Shown here: positions 37,552-41,527 of the stretch, piece after piece
How positions within the stretch are numbered: the stretch's first letter is position 1
How the letters are laid out: every line of letters begins with the position of its first letter
Assembly: GCF_000429585.1 (NCBI RefSeq)
Contig: NZ_AUCD01000012.1
Coordinates: forward strand, 1-41,527
DNA: 41,527 nt
Reading direction: 5' to 3'
DNA from: Atopococcus tabaci DSM 17538
GTDB lineage: Bacteria; Bacillota; Bacilli; Lactobacillales; Carnobacteriaceae_A
Notes under the pieces: model-generated
What the model saw: the letters and a program-made list of their open reading frames with translations, nothing else
Told to the model about the DNA's origin: nothing
Databases searched by the model: none
Position numbers and translations under genes: made by a program

Positions 37552-39364
37552 AACTGTATGACGGTTCAGGGTCTCCTGTTTGGAGTCCCAGATTTTGCAG
37601 CTCATACATATCTTTGTAGACGCCGCCTTTTCCAATCAATTCGTCATGCGTGCCGCGTTCGATGATTTTCCCTTTATCCAGAACCAGAATCAAATCAGCG
37701 TCCCGGATAGTGGACAAACGGTGTGCGATGGCGATCGTTGTCCGGCCTCTCCGCATTTTTGCCAATCCAGCCTGAATCAGTGCTTCAGTTTCTGTATCGA
37801 TGTTTGCTGTCGCTTCATCCAAAATCAAAATCTTCGGATCTTTTACGATAGTCCTAGCAAATGAAATCAACTGCTTTTGCCCGCTTGAATAACCCGCTCC
37901 CCTTTCAACGACACGCGCATCATATTTATCCGGAAGCTGTTCAATGAATTGATCCGCTTGAACAAAACGAGCGGCGTCCACGATTTCTTTGTCTGAAATG
38001 GAATCGTCTTTCAAACGAATGTTGTCTTTGATGGTCCCGTAAAACAAAAAGGAATCTTGCAGGACGAGTCCCATCTTTGTGCGCAGCTCTTCGATCGGAT
38101 ACTCCCGTATGGATTTTCCATCGATCAACACATCGCCTTTTTGGAATTCGTAAAAGCGCATCAGCACATTAATGATGGAGCTCTTTCCACTTCCTGTATG
38201 CCCCACCAGAGCGACTGTTTCTCCTGGCTCAGCGGTGAAACTGATATCATCCAAGACGTTGTTTTCTCCATCGTAAGAAAACGACACATTCTTAAATTCG
38301 ATTTTTCCGTTTTGAATGGTTGCGTCTTCCACATTATGTTGTTCCGGAACATATTCTTCCGTATCCAACACTTTCAAGATGCGCGCGCTGGAAATCAACC
38401 CGTCTTGGAACAAGCTGAGGCTGTCCATCAGTCGAGTCAAGGGACGGAAGAAGTTGTTGGCATACGAAGTAAAGGCGTAAATGACCCCCACTTCCACTGG
38501 ACCGACCAGTGCCTCCCGCCCGAAAATCCATAGAATCACCACAATGGACAATGTATAAAGCATATTGATAATCGGACTTAATAACAATGCATTAATTTTT
38601 GTCATCGAAAAATGCGCGTCGAAATACTCTTGGTTGGTTTTTTCAAATTCTTTTTGCAACCGTCTTTCCTGCCTGAACTGCTGAATGACGGACATGCCGT
38701 TGATGGACTCAGCGAGCTTTGAGTTCAATTGGCTGTTCTTCTCTTTCATTTCTTGATATGTCCGTGAGCTGTATATTTGATAGATGTTTGTCACGATGAC
38801 CAAGACCGGAACAAACAGCAATATCCACAACGTCACTTCAATGTCCAGCAGGAACATCGCTCCCAAAGAAGTGATGAGACCGAATGCGCTTTGAAGAATC
38901 GTCAAAAACACATTCCAGAAGTCTTTCATCGCTTCTGTGTCATTCGTCACCCGCGTGACAATCCATCCCGCAGAAGTTTGGTCAAAGAAGCGCATGCCCA
39001 GTTGATGGATTTTTGTGAAAATATGTTCACGGATATTTTGGACGGTCTTTTCAGAAGCCATATTAAACAAATACAAGTTGAAGTACCACACAATTCCTTT
39101 AACGATGGTTCCTGCCAAGTACAGTGAAGCAAACAATATTAAAATGCCGGTGGTTGCTTCCCGTGGTGTCAAATAGTCATCGATGAACACTTGGATAATT
39201 CTTGGCAAAACGGCGTTAATCACTGCCAACAGGATACCGAAAAAGATACCCCAGAAAAATTGCCATTTGTAAGGACCGGAAAAAGAAATGATTCTTTTGA
39301 GGACCGTTGCCTGTTCTTTCAAAGGAATCGAATGATAGTTTGTTTGTTTTTGTTCCATCTTCAT
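37550..39364 (-). CDS. ABC multidrug exporter half, LmrD/BmrD-like
   Basis: This is one half of a heterodimeric ABC exporter. The 604-residue protein has a six-helix membrane domain (about 30-330) and a nucleotide-binding domain (about 355-590) with Walker A GHTGSGKS (388-395), a Q-loop, Walker B ILILDE with catalytic E517, and the switch His in IAHR. Its signature is YSSGQ (492-496) instead of LSGGQ. In LmrCD- and BmrCD-type exporters one ATP site is degenerate; here the non-canonical signature belongs to that site and pairs with the Asp of the partner. The start ATG 39362-39364 overlaps the partner's stop as ATGA. Drug export is inferred from the family; the substrate is unknown. Confidence 0.88.
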   Translation of the reverse strand: MKMEQKQTNYHSIPLKEQATVLKRIISFSGPYKWQFFWGIFFGILLAVINAVLPRIIQVFIDDYLTPREATTGILILFASLYLAGTIVKGIVWYFNLYLFNMASEKTVQNIREHIFTKIHQLGMRFFDQTSAGWIVTRVTNDTEAMKDFWNVFLTILQSAFGLITSLGAMFLLDIEVTLWILLFVPVLVIVTNIYQIYSSRTYQEMKEKNSQLNSKLAESINGMSVIQQFRQERRLQKEFEKTNQEYFDAHFSMTKINALLLSPIINMLYTLSIVVILWIFGREALVGPVEVGVIYAFTSYANNFFRPLTRLMDSLSLFQDGLISSARILKVLDTEEYVPEQHNVEDATIQNGKIEFKNVSFSYDGENNVLDDISFTAEPGETVALVGHTGSGKSSIINVLMRFYEFQKGDVLIDGKSIREYPIEELRTKMGLVLQDSFLFYGTIKDNIRLKDDSISDKEIVDAARFVQADQFIEQLPDKYDARVVERGAGYSSGQKQLISFARTIVKDPKILILDEATANIDTETEALIQAGLAKMRRGRTTIAIAHRLSTIRDADLILVLDKGKIIERGTHDELIGKGGVYKDMYELQNLGLQTGDPEPSYS

Positions 39365-41109
39365 TCAACTCCTTTCAATTTGCGTTCAAGCTGTTGCTGT
39401 TCATACATGTCTTTATACCAACCGTCGTTTTCCAGCAGTTCGGCATGTGTCCCTCGTTCCACAATCCGTCCTTCATCGAGTACAATGATTTCTTCCGCAT
39501 GCATCACACTGCTGATGCGGTGGGCAGCGATAATGGTTGTTTGATCCTCCCGTTCCCTCTTCAAACCGGATAAAATGGCTTCTTCTGTTTCGGCATCCAC
39601 CGCCGAAAGGGAATCGTCTAAAATAAGCAATTCAGGATTTACAATCAAAGCCCGCGCAATGGAAATCCGTTGTTTTTGACCACCGGACAACGACACGCCG
39701 CGTTCTCCAACGGCTGTATCATAGCCATCCGGGAAAGCAAGTATATCGTCATGGATGGCGGTCAGTTTCGCTGCGTGCTCCACTTCTTCTTGACTCAAAT
39801 CGGGATTCGCGAAACGGATATTTTCTCTGATAGTGGTAGAGAACAAGTAGTTGTCCTGTGGAACATAGCCGACTTGTTTCAGCAGTCCATCCAGCGTGTA
39901 TTCCCGGATATCCTGCCCTCCGATTTTGATCACTCCGTCGTAATTGTCATATTCTCTCAACAGCAGCCTGAACAGTGTCGTTTTACCGGCGCCTGTTTTT
40001 CCGACTACACCAAGCGTATGCCCTTTTTTCAAGTTGAACACGATGTCTGAGAGCGCAGGTGTTTCGCTTTCTGGATAACGGAACTCCTTGACAGCGTATT
40101 GAATATCTCCTTCAGCCGCTTTATCCGTTGCTCCTTGGATTTCCACAATCGAAGTCTCTTCTTTCATCAATTGTTCGATACGGTCATAACTTGCGCTTCC
40201 TCTTTCCAGAATATTAAACAACCGTCCTACCGCCATCATCGGCCATACAAGCATGGTGATGTAGTTGATGAATGTAACAAAATCCCCGATAGTGATTTCA
40301 TTTGCCGTTACCAACGCCCCTCCGACCAAGATAGACAGAACGTAGGATAAACCGATAATCAGCGTGATAGCCGGGTCGAACAATGAATCAATTTTATAAA
40401 CCCGGTTGTTTTCTTTTACAACATGATTGGTTTGTTCATTGAATTCTTCAATGTCTTCTTTTTCTTGTCCAAAGGTTTTGATCACTTTGACACCTTGGAT
40501 GCTCTCTTGCACTTTATCGTTCAGCGAAGAAAATGCGGCCTGTGCGCTTCGGAAACGGGAATGCAGTTGCTTTCCCAATATTCTGGAGACAATCGCTAAA
40601 AACGGCATCGGCAAGATTGCCACAAGAGTCAAGCGCCAATCCACCACAAAAACCATCGCTAAAATGGTCGTTATGCCGACACTCAGCGTATCTGCAATCA
40701 TCAAGATGCCTCCGCCCGCCACCATCCGTAACCCTCTTAAGTCGTTGGTGGCATGAGCCATCAAATCACCTGTCCGGTACTTTTGGAAAAATTCGTTGTC
40801 CATTTTTGTAAAGTGGTTAAATAGACGCTGACGGACAATCTTTTCCAACCGTGCAGCATTTCCCCAAATTCGTACGCGCCACACGTACCGCAGCAAATAT
40901 TGACTGATTGCTACTGCTGCAAGCAATCCCAGCCACATCATCAATGAGCGGCTGGTAAGTATTCCTGTTTCAATTTCATCCACAACAATCCCAATGATAC
41001 GAGGGGGTATCAAATTGAGCAATGCTACGATAAATAATGTAATCACTCCGATAATATATGATTTCTTTTCTTGTTTAAAAAACCATCCAAGTTTCTTAAA
41101 TATTCCCAT
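39361..41109 (-). CDS. ABC multidrug exporter half, LmrC/BmrC-like
   Basis: This is the partner half of the exporter. The 582-residue protein has a membrane domain (about 15-310) and a nucleotide-binding domain (about 335-570) with Walker A GKTGAGKT (370-377) and a canonical LSGGQ (474-478). Its Walker B reads LLILDD, with Asp499 where the catalytic Glu normally lies. This is the complementary asymmetry expected of the LmrC/BmrC half. The start ATG 41107-41109 (MGIFKKLGWFF) matches homologues, but the ribosome site is weak (AGAGAAG). A GTG at 41125-41127 would add six residues. It overlaps its partner by 4 bases. A terminator lies 35 bases upstream; no good promoter was found between them. 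Confidence 0.88.
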   Translation of the reverse strand: MGIFKKLGWFFKQEKKSYIIGVITLFIVALLNLIPPRIIGIVVDEIETGILTSRSLMMWLGLLAAVAISQYLLRYVWRVRIWGNAARLEKIVRQRLFNHFTKMDNEFFQKYRTGDLMAHATNDLRGLRMVAGGGILMIADTLSVGITTILAMVFVVDWRLTLVAILPMPFLAIVSRILGKQLHSRFRSAQAAFSSLNDKVQESIQGVKVIKTFGQEKEDIEEFNEQTNHVVKENNRVYKIDSLFDPAITLIIGLSYVLSILVGGALVTANEITIGDFVTFINYITMLVWPMMAVGRLFNILERGSASYDRIEQLMKEETSIVEIQGATDKAAEGDIQYAVKEFRYPESETPALSDIVFNLKKGHTLGVVGKTGAGKTTLFRLLLREYDNYDGVIKIGGQDIREYTLDGLLKQVGYVPQDNYLFSTTIRENIRFANPDLSQEEVEHAAKLTAIHDDILAFPDGYDTAVGERGVSLSGGQKQRISIARALIVNPELLILDDSLSAVDAETEEAILSGLKREREDQTTIIAAHRISSVMHAEEIIVLDEGRIVERGTHAELLENDGWYKDMYEQQQLERKLKGVE

Positions 41110-41143
41110 TGCTCTTCTCTCACCCACATTCTTTATATAAAAA

Positions 41144-41165
41144 AGCGGCCTAAACTTTTACCGCT
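41144..41165 (-). terminator. Terminator upstream of the ABC exporter pair
   Basis: A 5-bp GC-rich stem (AGCGG and CCGCT) with a 12-base loop is followed on the minus strand by TTTTTTATATAAAG. It would stop transcripts coming from the IS30 element or from a gene the element interrupts. Confidence 0.6.
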
Positions 41166-41169
41166 CATC

Positions 41170-41527
41170 GTTCTTGTTTATTTCGTTTGTCAAATTAAGC
41201 TAGAAATAATTTAAACCTGATACATTCTCCAGAAAGACCTCCAACGGGGTCTTATAGTTTAAAGATTTTCTAGGTATTTTATTCCTTCGGATTGCGACAG
41301 AAGAAATAAATTGTTGATCGACTTCGTTGAAGCCCATTTGTTTAGGTAACCCATCTTTACGTAAGAGACCGTTTGAATGTTCATTTAGTCCGCGTTGAGA
41401 GGGACAGCCTGGATCCGCAAAGAAAATAGAAATATCTTGTTGATTACTTAAGTTTTTCCAATTGGAAAATTCCTTGCCACAATCAAATGTAATCGACTTA
41501 AATATATTCTTTGGTAGCTGCTTAAAC
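41170..41527 (-). mobile_element. IS30-family insertion sequence, right (3') part only
   Basis: The element contains the end of the transposase (41200-41527). Its right end probably lies within about 41166-41198, where TTTGACAAACG occurs just after the stop codon, but no second inverted repeat is available to confirm it. The rest of the element lies beyond the window. Confidence 0.6.
41200..41527 (-). CDS. IS30-family transposase, C-terminal 109 codons
   Basis: This reading frame enters from the right edge and ends at TAG 41200-41202. The visible part is the second half of the DDE (rve-type) catalytic domain. It contains the second catalytic Asp in ITFDCGKEF, and the final Glu in RGLNEHSNGLLR, followed by the KSLNYKTPLEVF motif typical of IS30 transposases. 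The frame is intact as far as it can be seen, so the copy may be active. The DNA-binding N-terminus and first Asp are outside the window. It ends about 90 bases from the ABC exporter gene. Confidence 0.88.
   Translation of the reverse strand, partial: FKQLPKNIFKSITFDCGKEFSNWKNLSNQQDISIFFADPGCPSQRGLNEHSNGLLRKDGLPKQMGFNEVDQQFISSVAIRRNKIPRKSLNYKTPLEVFLENVSGLNYF

Overview
The window is a conserved housekeeping region from a low-GC Gram-positive bacterium, most likely of the order Lactobacillales. The family is less certain; Carnobacteriaceae or Aerococcaceae-like is an inference from protein style. Evidence for Lactobacillales or Firmicutes is a Gram-positive PolC next to proS and rseP, an hrcA-grpE-dnaK-dnaJ locus with a CIRCE operator, a DUF3013 gene beside prmA, and strong AGGAGG ribosome binding sites.

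Nearly all genes lie on the minus strand, so transcription runs from high to low coordinates. In that direction: an ABC exporter pair (41109-37550); a plus-strand acyltransferase (36913-37512); rpsB, tsf, pyrH, frr (36572-33330); a plus-strand 33-codon small gene (33151-33252); uppS, cdsA, rseP, proS, polC (32929-23791); rimP, nusA, ylxR, ylxQ, infB, rbfA (23588-18554); a plus-strand degV (17640-18479); truB, ribF (17411-15518); hrcA, grpE, dnaK, dnaJ (15330-10440); lepA, a sirtuin gene and a CNNM/CBS transporter gene (10303-6268); then mpg, DUF3013, prmA, deoC, relA, dtd (6123-337). Together these cover translation (S2, EF-Ts, IF2, RRF, RimP, RbfA, LepA, ProRS, TruB), replication (PolC), lipid and cell-wall precursor synthesis (CdsA, UppS, PlsC), membrane proteolysis (RseP), heat shock and the stringent response.

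Both edges cut into insertion sequences. The left edge holds the first 25 codons of an IS110-family transposase preceded by about 200 non-coding bases that can fold into a long stem, a candidate bridge RNA. The right edge holds the last 109 codons of an IS30-family transposase. The least expected items inside the block are a small cationic membrane peptide gene with its own promoter and terminator, an apparent CTG start for rseP, structured leaders before relA, tsf and rpsB, an operator-like palindrome on the lepA promoter, and a sirtuin lacking one zinc-binding cysteine. All sites were read by eye; no alignment, folding or database search was run.
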